Assembly: GCA_030425485.1 (NCBI GenBank)
Contig: JAUIAM010000006.1
Span: forward strand, 1-64,000
Reading direction: 5' to 3'
Length of the DNA stretch: 64,000 nucleotides
Source: Verrucomicrobiia bacterium
GTDB taxonomy: Bacteria; Verrucomicrobiota; Verrucomicrobiia; Opitutales; Cerasicoccaceae
Below the pieces are notes generated by a model, which was not told the DNA's origin, did no database searches, and saw nothing but the letters and a program-made list of their open reading frames with translations. Below, piece after piece: positions 16,901 to 24,501 of this stretch (position 1 is the stretch's first letter; each line of letters begins with the position of its first letter). Both the position numbers and the translations under genes were made by a program.

Positions 16901-17864
16901 GCTACACTTAGAGGTTGATTCAATGAAAGCTTCCAGTACTTCGTTGGAAGACAATTTTATCATTGGAAACATTATAGGCTATGAACAAAGTCCTGATAAT
17001 CACGAAGCACTTAGATTAAATACCCAACAAGTTATTACTGTAGATAAGGAGCAATTTGAATGGGGGACACTAATCGGTCAGAATGGTAGCGGTGTGGTTC
17101 GGAAAGTAGGTGATAGCTTTATTGAGATATGGAATCCGGGAAACCTGTTTTCAGGTAGTGAGTTTTTAGGTCAGTTTTCATTGTATGATGATGATGAAAA
17201 GCATCTTGCTGAGAACGGCCTTCCGCAGCTTCTCCCTTTTCAAGCTAATTCTGGACTAATTACTGAAGCTTTAAAGCCCAAATATGCCCCAGCATTTATT
17301 GATCCAGTCGATGCTAATACCTTAGGTTTGAATCCTAATCCACTAATCGAGTTTGAGCTGAATCGACCTGCCCCATTTATTTTAGGTGATCCATTTTTGA
17401 ACAAGAAAGATTTGGAGGGTACGACCTACTTCTGGGCTTTTACAGTTAGCTTTGCTTATCAGGCTTCGACGAACGATGATTTTGACCCAAATGCCGAAGG
17501 AGGTCTCATGGGCTATACGCCTGAAGACTCAAATTTGCTTGCCGATACGACGAGAGGATATTGTGCCATATTTATGGAGGCTATACGAGAGCAAGCAGTT
17601 TCGGCGGCAGCTATGAGTAATAGGGTTTTTGCGCCTGAAATTTATTTCCATCCTGAAAATATAGCTAATAGACAAGAGCTTTTTTATGGATGGCTTTATG
17701 GCACAATTGCTCACGAAGTTGGACACCCGCCAGAGAGTAACGGAAATGATGGCGACCACGAAGAAGGAGGACTTATGCAGGATGGTGCAGCCATGATTGA
17801 TACTGATTTTTCTGGCGAAAGCATTAAACGATTTAGGAGTGCAATAAAATGGGACGACACTTAA
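13905..17864 (+). CDS. Large secreted protein with Ca-binding-type repeats and a C-terminal HEVGH motif
   Basis: 1319 residues with a signal peptide (residues 1-24). Residues near 108-145 and 185-205 contain DRDGDGFSDLSELDMGTDP and DYDGDGILNIVEHELGTNP, the DxDGDG loops of thrombospondin type-3/EF-hand-like repeats. An Ig-like segment (VVVEDPSGAPLTNAPVVFNV) and a probable beta-propeller-like middle (GYVVNDINELGLVLGFS) follow. Near the end, HEVGH at residues 1270-1274 with a further histidine in NDGDHEEGG is the HExxH signature of zinc metallopeptidases. The 3' half is visibly more AT-rich. It overlaps the next gene by 16 bp. Substrate and role are unknown; an extracellular protease is one possibility. 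Confidence 0.75.
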   Translation: MTPRHAPLFALSLYFSVTAPVWCQTASSPNEGVEISHDVISGNHSYRWWAREDHYYYIQENDDLMDGSWVFFPYAVKGQDGIEGIDFSTTADMLFLRLAYTDDRNSPLVVTDRDGDGFSDLSELDMGTDPFDATDIDLNGIPDDIDALWASVPSAWKQAFVDDPNKAIYDPNNEINTTSKVLPGADYDGDGILNIVEHELGTNPLDYYNGVTPVLSRLRGDNQEVLPETITLTAYRVVVEDPSGAPLTNAPVVFNVSAGLGSLSDTLYVNQQGVSTLIYRTNRKGIIHEYDTPVYFKAPTTITASPEVSTVSALAGTASTDFTVNTVDTLSEGPAFPTELGFMEETDGSYTISWRSTAAGSPVSVVLEQFVDGEWVELVSEDYSNLVPADGTYYEISLPSTSNLTTNSNLRAVNYFSSGDPTVSAESNPTPPNYVVIDIGLTSEIGGDLAQGQLLRVANNGWVLTEKGRNTYYRLKIGGTPERLYDLDQSDWQPSTPSHFGVHAWEVPTFIPNFGCRDINGSGVVVGYGLRRFVAVDPQQAHRIDDTVGLIWGSDPSEPTEYYSNITRMLDQPIGDEIETYLRLTHIDDDMNTLGEKGYSGDQYHNLAIHGVKNLDTIVFSNSSDSQASTKHQHFDLKDGVHLYDKFVYDGGYVLDSSLIDGASIGNGYVVNDINELGLVLGFSDEDTALIYAGGTAFNINRYVPFRISDFESTQGVMAFGIDAISGNLCIGEQRKDSQTDELVAWSTPELFNWFAVSDVVTNGSAWSNIELWDMAPDGVLYATATNISDGLPHLVALVPITVEWESKYDDNPVEDFKVPAYYSEYTSKDLSWLEGKRYFSGGADSSATFNRTRINVKVSIPGFGGETINLKAFDVDDPTPGVWDPEGIIDSNDDDPQTAGNDNNLGWLPDIFAGKFVSTGTNAATAVLDANGEAVLEFTTSAHPGSNFRIAVTLQQQASELQNLQVSDSTQDYYVTADNESVNGFPGAISPMLTVWRKLHLEVDSMKASSTSLEDNFIIGNIIGYEQSPDNHEALRLNTQQVITVDKEQFEWGTLIGQNGSGVVRKVGDSFIEIWNPGNLFSGSEFLGQFSLYDDDEKHLAENGLPQLLPFQANSGLITEALKPKYAPAFIDPVDANTLGLNPNPLIEFELNRPAPFILGDPFLNKKDLEGTTYFWAFTVSFAYQASTNDDFDPNAEGGLMGYTPEDSNLLADTTRGYCAIFMEAIREQAVSAAAMSNRVFAPEIYFHPENIANRQELFYGWLYGTIAHEVGHPPESNGNDGDHEEGGLMQDGAAMIDTDFSGESIKRFRSAIKWDDT

Positions 17865-18646
17865 TCAAAATCATTACGCTAGCTGCATTTTTTGTATGGC
17901 CCTATGCCATTTACTCATCGTCATATCGTCCTGCCGAATCAACTGCTGCAGACGCACTTGCCGATAGAGTTAGACAATATAGAGCATATATTAAAGATGA
18001 ACCTGTTACCGAGTGGTCACAAGTAGCGCTTAATCATGACAATGGCTTGGTAGGACTAAATTCGTACTATAAGAATGGCGACATTACAGAGCTATATTCT
18101 TTTGTACCAATAGAGGACCGAGATAAATTTCCCAATGGCGAGCTCATCCTCATCTACTATAAACCGATTAAATGGCCGAAGGGCTGGACGTTAAATACTA
18201 CTGATATAGATCCAGATTCGATAGATTCACTTTCAGAAGAGCAGCGTAAGGAGTTAAAGAAAAGGCAGGATGCCGCCGCTGGCCGGGAGAAGCCAATACG
18301 CTACCTCATTTACCGCAATGAGGATGATGAATATGACGCCACTTGGTGGTACGAAGACGACGTACAAAAGATGCTTGCTGAGACAGGCATTCACGTACCC
18401 CCGCCCACGCCTTACCGTCCGAATCCAGACACTCGGGAGGCTCCATTGCCTCGGTCGCAATCTCTTGACACTGATGCAGACGATACGAGTACTATCGACA
18501 AGTCTGCTCTAGCTAGCCCGCAGCCTAATACGACTCCCCCCGAGAAGGAACCCGGAACCTCATCATGGTGGATTTGGGCACTCTTGGCGGGGATACCCCT
18601 CATCGCCGTGATCATATTGGTTAGGCGTTCTCGGTCCAAGCAGTAG
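17849..18646 (+). CDS. Exported protein with C-terminal membrane anchor
   Basis: 265 residues: a signal peptide (MGRHLIKIITLAAFFVWPYA), a soluble part of about 200 residues with no known domain, a low-complexity Pro/Thr/Ser/Asp linker, and a C-terminal transmembrane helix (WWIWALLAGIPLIAVIIL) followed by RRSRSK. It starts inside the end of the large secreted protein (16-bp overlap), suggesting coupled translation. The gene at 18968 has the same overall plan and may be a distant paralogue. Confidence 0.7.
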   Translation: MGRHLIKIITLAAFFVWPYAIYSSSYRPAESTAADALADRVRQYRAYIKDEPVTEWSQVALNHDNGLVGLNSYYKNGDITELYSFVPIEDRDKFPNGELILIYYKPIKWPKGWTLNTTDIDPDSIDSLSEEQRKELKKRQDAAAGREKPIRYLIYRNEDDEYDATWWYEDDVQKMLAETGIHVPPPTPYRPNPDTREAPLPRSQSLDTDADDTSTIDKSALASPQPNTTPPEKEPGTSSWWIWALLAGIPLIAVIILVRRSRSKQ

Positions 18647-18967
18647 ATGAGCCAAGTTTTTCAGAAGTCGTACATAGAGCATGTTAAATAAAGTAGTAGC
18701 CTCGCTTAGCTCTACTTTTACCACGGATGACACAGATGCTCGTAGAGAGCCTCAGAATAATCTGCGAACATAGCATTTCTTAAACCACTCTAGTGGTAAT
18801 CTTTTCATCTACAGCGATCGCTGGCAGTGGATTACAAGCCCAGGAAATGGCATGGTTGATCTTTGGCTGAATTACTCTACAAGTGAGCGCAGAGCGCAGA
18901 CCTCCATATTGCTGCGTGATCGTGCAACTGAATTCCATATTGCAGGCATACTGTTTCTACCAATACA
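18647..18967. other. Intergenic stretch with no recognisable feature
   Basis: About 320 bp between two exported-protein genes. I see no ORF, strong promoter or terminator. It contains scattered fragments such as accacggatgacacagatgc, a type of intergenic sequence common in this phylum. Confidence 0.4.
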
Positions 18968-19867
18968 ATGAAGAAAATCATAATTACCATTGCAGGCTTA
19001 TGCCTTTCACTCGTTTACACTTTGGCAGCAATGCCAAGGATAGATCTGTCTGAAAATCATCATATTGATCGTGTTTTAGAGTCTGGATTAAACTACAAGG
19101 TGTATGATGCAGGACCTGGCCGTGGCTCTCCGTTTGTTCGCTTTATGGACCAAGACGTTGAGGTTCTCTTCCCCGGCGGTAGGGCGGTATACCTGAGGGT
19201 TCGGCGGGCAAATTTTACTTACGAACGTGATGGACAGATTATTACAGCCAGTCTTTTCACAGAGTTGATGCCTGACAATGAGGCTGCTAACTTGGCTCGT
19301 ATCGTCATGACAAGCTTCAATCAGTCAACCTCAGATATCGAGCGTTGGGAAAAAGAAGTCGCCGAGGGCATTGATCACTACCCAAGCAGATTTGAAGATT
19401 TGAGAACGGCAACTGGATGGAACCATTACCCAAACCTAATTTTTCGTATTAAAGACAGTCAAAATCCTACTTATGAATGGGAAGGCGAGCTTGGTTTGCG
19501 CTGGAGTTCGCGCCAATACCCCGAAGGCTGGAGCGAATCCCAGGCTGCCATAGATAATCCGAAACCTCCACCCGGCTATGAGCGCATTTCGCTAAATCCT
19601 CCAAGCGGACGCTTTTATGACCGGGTCGAAGGTATAGAAATGGCAACGGGTTTAGACTTAACGCCTGAAAACAACCAGCCCGGAAAAGGGTCAGAGTTGT
19701 TGCCAGAGCCTGAACCACTAATGGAAAATGAATTATCTCAAAATTTGAGCCCAACAACTTCATCGGTGCAGGAGCCTGCATCCTATCTGCCGTGGGTTAT
19801 GGCTGTGTTTCTACTCCTTGCGATTGCAGTTATTATATCGTTAGCTTTGAGAAATAGACGCCGATAG
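18968..19867 (+). CDS. Exported protein with C-terminal membrane anchor, possible paralogue of the gene at 17849
   Basis: 299 residues: a signal peptide (MKKIIITIAGLCLSLVYTLA), a soluble domain of about 210 residues, a Pro/Glu/Ser/Thr-rich linker, and a terminal helix (YLPWVMAVFLLLAIAVIISL) followed by the basic tail RNRRR. The architecture repeats that of the protein at 17849, including a W-x-YPEGWS versus KWPKGWTLN segment in the soluble part, so common descent is plausible. No known family is recognised. Confidence 0.7.
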   Translation: MKKIIITIAGLCLSLVYTLAAMPRIDLSENHHIDRVLESGLNYKVYDAGPGRGSPFVRFMDQDVEVLFPGGRAVYLRVRRANFTYERDGQIITASLFTELMPDNEAANLARIVMTSFNQSTSDIERWEKEVAEGIDHYPSRFEDLRTATGWNHYPNLIFRIKDSQNPTYEWEGELGLRWSSRQYPEGWSESQAAIDNPKPPPGYERISLNPPSGRFYDRVEGIEMATGLDLTPENNQPGKGSELLPEPEPLMENELSQNLSPTTSSVQEPASYLPWVMAVFLLLAIAVIISLALRNRRR

Positions 19868-19999
19868 CATTAGCGTTTCCGTCTGAAATGAGGCGGAGAC
19901 ATTTTTTATATAAGCTGATCAGTGCGGTCGGCTCAAACCTAGCATATAGCTAGTAAGCAAAGCAGGGTTCCCGCTGTCGCACTTCATCTCCTAGCTAAA

Positions 20000-20038
20000 A
20001 AGAAGCCCATTACACCCGCTGTGGGGTATGGGCTTCTT
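20000..20038 (-). terminator. Intrinsic terminator of the DUF932 operon
   Basis: A perfect 11-bp stem (aagaagcccat 20000-20010 with atgggcttctt 20028-20038) is followed on the minus strand by a run of Ts (complement of 19997-20000). It lies just downstream of the DUF932 gene and closes the leftward operon from 22638. Confidence 0.85.
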
Positions 20039-20062
20039 GAGTAGTAGTCGCAGCTCGACGCT

Positions 20063-20851
20063 CTAGTTTCGCCCGTTGCTGAAGCCCACCTGTTTATCCA
20101 GGAGCGTGTGCAATCGTTGTGTGCGTTGTGGGAGGAGGGTGAGGTTGCCTTTGAGGGTTTCGGTGAAGGCGTTTTGGAGTGACCAGACATTGCGTGGGCT
20201 GAAGCAGCCGTGGCTGGGTTTACGCCATTCTTTTAGGACGTGCGGTATCTGCTGGTTGGAGCACACGCCTGCGTCCACCGCTCGAACAATCATGTCGTGC
20301 GCGGTGGAGCTGCGGATAGTGGTTTCCTTGTAGTGCTCGATGCGGCGGGCTTGTTCGTTAAACCCGTGATCGAGTTCCTTGACCGCCCGATGCGCCAGCT
20401 CGCCCAAGTCACGCAGGATGAAGCGCGTGTGCTTGCGGGCCAGTTTGATTTCACCTGCGAAGGCAAGGTTCGAGCAAACCAGGACTTGCGTCCCGGCTAC
20501 GATACCCGCGGGGACGGTCTTGTCGTGGGAGTTACGCACGCCGACAACCCAGTGGTAATCGCTGTTATCGTTCGCCTCCCGGGTAATCTCCAGGAGGCCG
20601 AAGAAGCGGGCCGACTTCTTGCTGAGAGCATAGGCACTGTTGGTGATACGCAGTCCGCGCTCCAGCAGGGCGACCTCGACCGCGTTGAGCACGGTGATGT
20701 GAGGCACGGGCTGCCAGGTGCGGGTGGAAGGAGGCGTTTGGGCCTCCGCGATACGGCTGCGGGGAACGGCTTGCGCTCCGCAATGCAGCAGGAGGTTGCA
20801 CCGTTTGGGTTGGGCCGGAGGTACGCCCGGCTCTAGAACTTGATTGATCAT
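20063..20851 (-). CDS. DUF932-family phage/plasmid-like protein
   Basis: 262 residues matching the DUF932 pattern common on plasmids and phages: FGLLEITREANDNSDYHWVVGVRNSHDKT, then GIVAGTQVLVCSNLAFAGEIK, then helical regions and a C-terminal segment (SPRNVWSLQNAFTETLKG). The biochemical role of the family is not established. It is the last gene of a leftward group with a PD-(D/E)XK nuclease and two small membrane genes, a grouping seen on mobile elements. A good terminator follows. Confidence 0.85.
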   Translation of the reverse strand: MINQVLEPGVPPAQPKRCNLLLHCGAQAVPRSRIAEAQTPPSTRTWQPVPHITVLNAVEVALLERGLRITNSAYALSKKSARFFGLLEITREANDNSDYHWVVGVRNSHDKTVPAGIVAGTQVLVCSNLAFAGEIKLARKHTRFILRDLGELAHRAVKELDHGFNEQARRIEHYKETTIRSSTAHDMIVRAVDAGVCSNQQIPHVLKEWRKPSHGCFSPRNVWSLQNAFTETLKGNLTLLPQRTQRLHTLLDKQVGFSNGRN

Positions 20852-20917
20852 AATTCGCTTTTCATTTGATGGTTGTTGAGTGAGGAGGCCCCGGGAAGCA
20901 GTCAGGCTCCCCGGGGC

Positions 20918-21139
20918 TTAGTCGTAGTAGCGCGGCGGTCCGCCGGGGCGTCCGAGCCCAGACTTGAGCCATAGGTAGCCGAGCCCGAGGATCAGGCCGA
21001 CCACCGCGACGGGCAGCAACACCGGCAGGACGAGTGAGGCGAGCAGCACCGTGGCGATGCCCACGATGAGCGCGATGACCAGGGGCAGGATGCCCTTAAT
21101 CAGCAGCCACGGATCGTTGTCACCGGGATTCATAGTCAT
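20918..21139 (-). CDS. Small two-helix membrane protein
   Basis: 73 residues, mostly two hydrophobic helices (GILPLVIALIVGIATVLLAS and LVLPVLLPVAVVGLILGLGY) and a Gly/Pro-rich tail (GRPGGPPRYYD). The start overlaps the end of the lipoprotein gene by about 20 bp. Function unknown. Its place between DUF932 and a lipoprotein suggests it belongs to the mobile element. Confidence 0.7.
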   Translation of the reverse strand: MTMNPGDNDPWLLIKGILPLVIALIVGIATVLLASLVLPVLLPVAVVGLILGLGYLWLKSGLGRPGGPPRYYD

Positions 21140-21296
21140 CTCCTTTTTGACGGGTGTGAGGCAGGCGTTGGATGACCGCGCTCACGATCAGGGCCAGCCC
21201 CACGATAGCGAGGCCGCCGCCGATGGGTGTCATGTCCGGCTCGCGCGTGCAGCCGCTTAGCAGCAGGAGCACAGGCAGGTGTATCCAGATTTTCAT
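21120..21296 (-). CDS. Small lipoprotein
   Basis: 58 residues. MKIWIHLPVLLLLSGC is a lipoprotein signal with lipobox LLSGC. A second hydrophobic helix (IGGGLAIVGLALIVSAVI) and a charged tail follow. I choose ATG 21296, which overlaps the nuclease stop by 4 bp (ATGA) and starts directly at the signal sequence; a start at 21344 would add an unlikely prefix. Probably translated together with the nuclease. Function unknown. Confidence 0.75.
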   Translation of the reverse strand: MKIWIHLPVLLLLSGCTREPDMTPIGGGLAIVGLALIVSAVIQRLPHTRQKGDDYESR

Positions 21297-22147
21297 GACA
21301 GGCCTCCCGCCCATTGTGAGCACTGGCTGCGGAACGCGCACCACGCGCAGTGCATGCCCGGCTGCGGTACCCAGGATTCCTCATAGATGCCCTTGACCGC
21401 GTGCTCAGCCATCGCCCAGAAGCGAGCGATATCGGCTTCGCTAGCCGGGGGCAGGCTATGCACGATGACCTTGGGCTCCTTGGTTTTAACCAGGAAGACC
21501 AGTTCGCGTGCCGTCACCCTGCTGCCGGCTGCCTCCTCCACGAGGAGCTGGTAGGCAGTCAACTGCAAGCTGTGCTGGAAGGCTTCCAGGTCTAGGTTCG
21601 GCGTGCTGGCACAGGTCTTGAAGTCGACCACCACGTTGCCCGGTTTAACCAGATCCACGTAACCCAGCACGGGCGACGGCAGCTCAGGGAAGTGCTCCTC
21701 CAGTTTTACCTCCACGCCCACAGGCTTGCCCTCGGACTTGGCATGATCGCTCGCCAGGTAAGCTTGTATGAGCGATTCGCCTTTGACCGTGAGCTTGTCC
21801 AACTCGCCGTCCTTGAGCGTTACGCCCTCGGACGTAGCCATGTGCGTTAGCGCATCCTTAAACGCCTGCACGATGGTATCAGCAGAGGCGTCACCTTCAC
21901 GCCACCGAGCCAACCAGAAGGCCTGCAGGGCAGCGTGAACAGCTTTGCCAAAGATCAGCGCGGGTGAACTCGGTTCAGGCAGTTGCAGGACCTTCTTGAA
22001 GTAGAACTTGAGCGAGCACGTCAGGTACAACTTCAAGCTGCTCGGGCTGATGTATTCCAAGGCACCGTCCGAAGACTTTAGGGGAAAGGCGATGAGTTGC
22101 CCGGGTTTGGAAACAAGTGTTTCGGATTTCCCGTTGGGTGAACTCAT
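21293..22147 (-). CDS. PD-(D/E)XK nuclease, RecB/Cas4-like
   Basis: 284 residues of the PDDEXK_1 (RecB-type) family. The first cysteine is in SSLKLYLTCSLKFYF. The helix LIFGKAVHAALQAFW carries the conserved histidine. The core shows LGYVDLVK (metal Asp), VVVDFKTC (D-x-K) and the QLTAYQLLVEE helix. The C-terminal cysteines CAWCAFRSQC complete a likely 4Fe-4S cluster, as in AddB or Cas4. It overlaps both neighbours by 4 bp. Such genes on mobile elements probably process DNA ends; the cellular role here is inferred. Confidence 0.88.
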   Translation of the reverse strand: MSSPNGKSETLVSKPGQLIAFPLKSSDGALEYISPSSLKLYLTCSLKFYFKKVLQLPEPSSPALIFGKAVHAALQAFWLARWREGDASADTIVQAFKDALTHMATSEGVTLKDGELDKLTVKGESLIQAYLASDHAKSEGKPVGVEVKLEEHFPELPSPVLGYVDLVKPGNVVVDFKTCASTPNLDLEAFQHSLQLTAYQLLVEEAAGSRVTARELVFLVKTKEPKVIVHSLPPASEADIARFWAMAEHAVKGIYEESWVPQPGMHCAWCAFRSQCSQWAGGLS

Positions 22148-22638
22148 CGCGACCTCCCGTTGGCATAACTGCCGTTGCGGTTATAGGCCCCGCGTCGACC
22201 GTTGCCGTTGGGCTTGCTGCCGTATTGCTCCAGCAGCTCATCAATCAGCCCGGAGGCTTCCATGCGGTTGAGCGCTTTCACACCCTTGCCGAAGCGTTCA
22301 CGGGCCAGTTGATCGACCTCGTCCTTGTCGAGCTTATGCTCCTCCACGATCTTGAGGATAAGCCTTTGCTGCTTGAGCGAGCACTGCCAGGCCTCGTCAT
22401 GGGACGCACGGTTGTGCCCGTTGCCTGATGGCTCGCTGCCGTTTTGAGCTGGCAGCCAACCGGTGTGCTGGATTTCACGATCCACTGCGTCTTGGAGCAG
22501 GGCGTAGATGCGCTGTGATTCTTCCGGGACCTTGCTGATGTCGTTCAGCTCCGCCCGGATCGTCACCCCGTACTGGTGCGACGAGTAACCAGGTAACCCG
22601 AGTTTTTTTGAGTAATTTGCTTCGAGGACAATGGCCAT
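22144..22638 (-). CDS. Conserved mobile-element protein of unknown function
   Basis: 164 residues. The start MAIVLEANYSKKLGLPGYSS followed by HQYGVTIRAELND suggests a beta-rich domain. The middle is charged and helical, and the C-terminus is Gly/Asn/Arg-rich and probably disordered (NGNGRRGAYNRNGSYANGRS). A strong ribosome site (GGGAGG) precedes the ATG. It heads the leftward operon and overlaps the nuclease by 4 bp, so the two likely work together, for example a DNA-binding partner with the nuclease. That function is a guess. Confidence 0.7.
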   Translation of the reverse strand: MAIVLEANYSKKLGLPGYSSHQYGVTIRAELNDISKVPEESQRIYALLQDAVDREIQHTGWLPAQNGSEPSGNGHNRASHDEAWQCSLKQQRLILKIVEEHKLDKDEVDQLARERFGKGVKALNRMEASGLIDELLEQYGSKPNGNGRRGAYNRNGSYANGRSR

Positions 22639-22676
22639 CGAAACCTCCCTTCTTTAGCAACCTGTAGACACAAAAA

Positions 22677-22704
22677 GGCCCGGATCAGGTCGAAAATCCG
22701 GGCC
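22677..22704 (-). terminator. Terminator or attenuator in the leader of the nuclease-DUF932 operon
   Basis: A perfect 9-bp stem (GGCCCGGAT 22677-22685, ATCCGGGCC 22696-22704) is followed by TTTTT on the minus strand. It lies about 40 bp before the first gene of the operon. It therefore either ends the transcript of the replication gene upstream or acts as an attenuator of the operon. Confidence 0.75.
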
Positions 22705-22910
22705 AATAAGACAGCGAAAACGCTCGCATCTCATCCATATCTAACGCGAATACAGGTCTTGTTGCGTTTTTTGAGTCGCCCGAAATCAATTCGCGGTTTT
22801 CGTCGTGCGCCTACCTTAAAAGTGAAAAAGCAAAAAACACCGTTAAAAATTTGTTAATGTCCTCTACAGCCCGCATTAAACCTAGAATCCTATAGGAAAT
22901 TCAAACGCGA

Positions 22911-22951
22911 GATCTTTTACAATGGGCGATCGATCTTTTACAATTGTAAAA
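22911..22951. repeat. 21-bp-spaced direct repeats ending in a 16-bp palindrome
   Basis: gatcttttacaat occurs at 22911-22923 and again at 22932-22944, a spacing of 21 bp or two helical turns. The second copy is part of the perfect palindrome TTTTACAATTGTAAAA (22936-22951). This is typical of a repressor operator or replication iterons. It lies between the nuclease operon and the replication gene. Confidence 0.65.
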
Positions 22952-23044
22952 GAAGTCCGTTTTGCTCTATAGGGTCTTTACCCGTGTCTCATTCGCCCAT
23001 TGGCTCCGTCTGGCCGCTTTTCAGAGGCAAAAGGAGGAATTTCG

Positions 23045-23155
23045 GTGCGATCAAGAGGCTACGATGCGATTGTTGCTTATGAGTTTACTGGCGTCCATCA
23101 TCGCCAGGAAGGCATCGCCGACTTCGCCCTGCGGGTGGAACGCGGCGCTCGGTAG
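23045..23155 (+). CDS. Small ORF (36 residues) with ideal ribosome-binding site
   Basis: GTG 23045 is preceded by AGGAGG (23032-23037) with 7-nt spacing and opens a 36-codon frame: VRSRGYDAIVAYEFTGVHHR, then QEGIADFALRVERGAR. The composition is balanced and protein-like. It runs rightwards, convergent with the replication gene, downstream of the palindrome at 22936. No family is recognised. It may be a small regulator of the element, or the remnant of a larger gene. The following 115 bp to 23271 hold no further gene. Confidence 0.45.
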   Translation: MRSRGYDAIVAYEFTGVHHRQEGIADFALRVERGAR

Positions 23156-23271
23156 TGGGTCCGTCGCTTCGCTCCCGGCCCACTACGCTGCGCGACCTTG
23201 TCCATCGTCACTGCAACCTGGGCTGAGATTTCCTGGACGGAGGTAAACCTCCGTTTGGTGTTGAAGAGGGG

Positions 23272-24393
23272 TTAAGAACTGAGAACTCGCCTGGCCTCTT
23301 TAATGAGTTCGGGGTATGTAGGATGGTAGAGAGGAGCTTCTGTTTTGTGAATCGCCTCTGGATCGTCTGCATCGAAATCGATAGGGGCAGGACCCGGCAT
23401 GGTAATCTGCTGACTCGAAAAACCGCCCTCTGGAAGCAGGTTCTCCCACCGAATCGACTCAGCGACGAGAGAGGGCATTAAACGGCCAACTTCACGGCGT
23501 AATTTCTTAGCACGACTGACGCCAACACAATTATTGAGGTAAGTTTCAAAGAGCTCAGGATCGCGGAAGTTGACCAGAGCCAGAAAGGTGGAAATCTTTT
23601 TGCTCACTCCGGGAAAGCGCTCTACACGAATTGCGCACAATACCTCACGCAGTGCCCGATAGCCTGTTTTTAGCTCCAAGTGCTTCGGACGCGCTTCACC
23701 ACCTCCGAGGAATTTTCGAATCTTCGCTCTCTCAAGCTGGACTTCAACCCGGACAATATCGCTTGGCGGATCCTGATAGCCCCGTGCCTCCAGAGCCTCC
23801 ACTACGCCGGGTATATGGGCAAGCTGTACGTGGAAAGGCACTGGCTTGGCGAATTTGAGTTTCTTTCCCTCTCGGCGTTTGGCTTCCATTTGCTTCTTCT
23901 TATTATAGAAGCGGAGATTTTGCCCAGATAAGGGCAGGAGAATTGACTCTCCGGGATGTATCTCAGGTGTCTTTTGCGAGTAATGTTGCTTGGCATTGGT
24001 ATAAGCGATTTCCAATTCCTTATAGTCCATCCGCAGCTGAATCGCGATATCAGCCCGGGAGTATTCACGTCGATCATCCGAGGGATCAAGAGGTGTGCAA
24101 ATCTCATCGAAGAGCAAATCCGCCACTTTCACCGCCAAGTCCAGGTCCTTTTGGGAATGGATGACGACACCATTGTGTCCATACAGGAGTGTGGGTAGGC
24201 TGGGCACGTGAAAGGTGTCAAAGTAATTGCCGCTGTGGGAAAAGGCGCGGAGGTTAAGATGACGGTGCCGAGCCGACGCACTTTTCGTAACCACCCCCTC
24301 GGGCCTCACTTTTTCATTCCAGGTGATGTCCCAGTCACCTTCATGCTCCTCCCGGATAATGCGGTAGTCCTGAAAGTGTACGGTATCAAACAT
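23272..24393 (-). CDS. Phage/plasmid replication-initiator-like protein
   Basis: 373 residues, starting at MFDTVHFQDYRI rather than four codons earlier. The pattern MFDTV, then RHRHLNLRAFSHSGNYF, PSLPTLLYGHNG, REYSRADIAIQLRMDY and LRFYNKKKQMEAK, resembles gene II/X-type rolling-circle replication proteins of filamentous phages and related plasmid proteins. The region VEVQLERAKIRKF also fits. If so, it would nick the element origin and begin replication. I cannot place the catalytic tyrosine with certainty. It is followed by a small helix-turn-helix-like gene upstream, a common pairing. Confidence 0.65.
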   Translation of the reverse strand: MFDTVHFQDYRIIREEHEGDWDITWNEKVRPEGVVTKSASARHRHLNLRAFSHSGNYFDTFHVPSLPTLLYGHNGVVIHSQKDLDLAVKVADLLFDEICTPLDPSDDRREYSRADIAIQLRMDYKELEIAYTNAKQHYSQKTPEIHPGESILLPLSGQNLRFYNKKKQMEAKRREGKKLKFAKPVPFHVQLAHIPGVVEALEARGYQDPPSDIVRVEVQLERAKIRKFLGGGEARPKHLELKTGYRALREVLCAIRVERFPGVSKKISTFLALVNFRDPELFETYLNNCVGVSRAKKLRREVGRLMPSLVAESIRWENLLPEGGFSSQQITMPGPAPIDFDADDPEAIHKTEAPLYHPTYPELIKEARRVLSS

Positions 24394-24501
24394 GGCAGGA
24401 CGCAAACACGATGACGTGGGATTTCATTTTCTTAGATGAAATTGAAATCAATGGAGATGGAAATGAGTGAAAAGGTTAAAAATGGCCCTGGTTGCTCTAT
24501 G

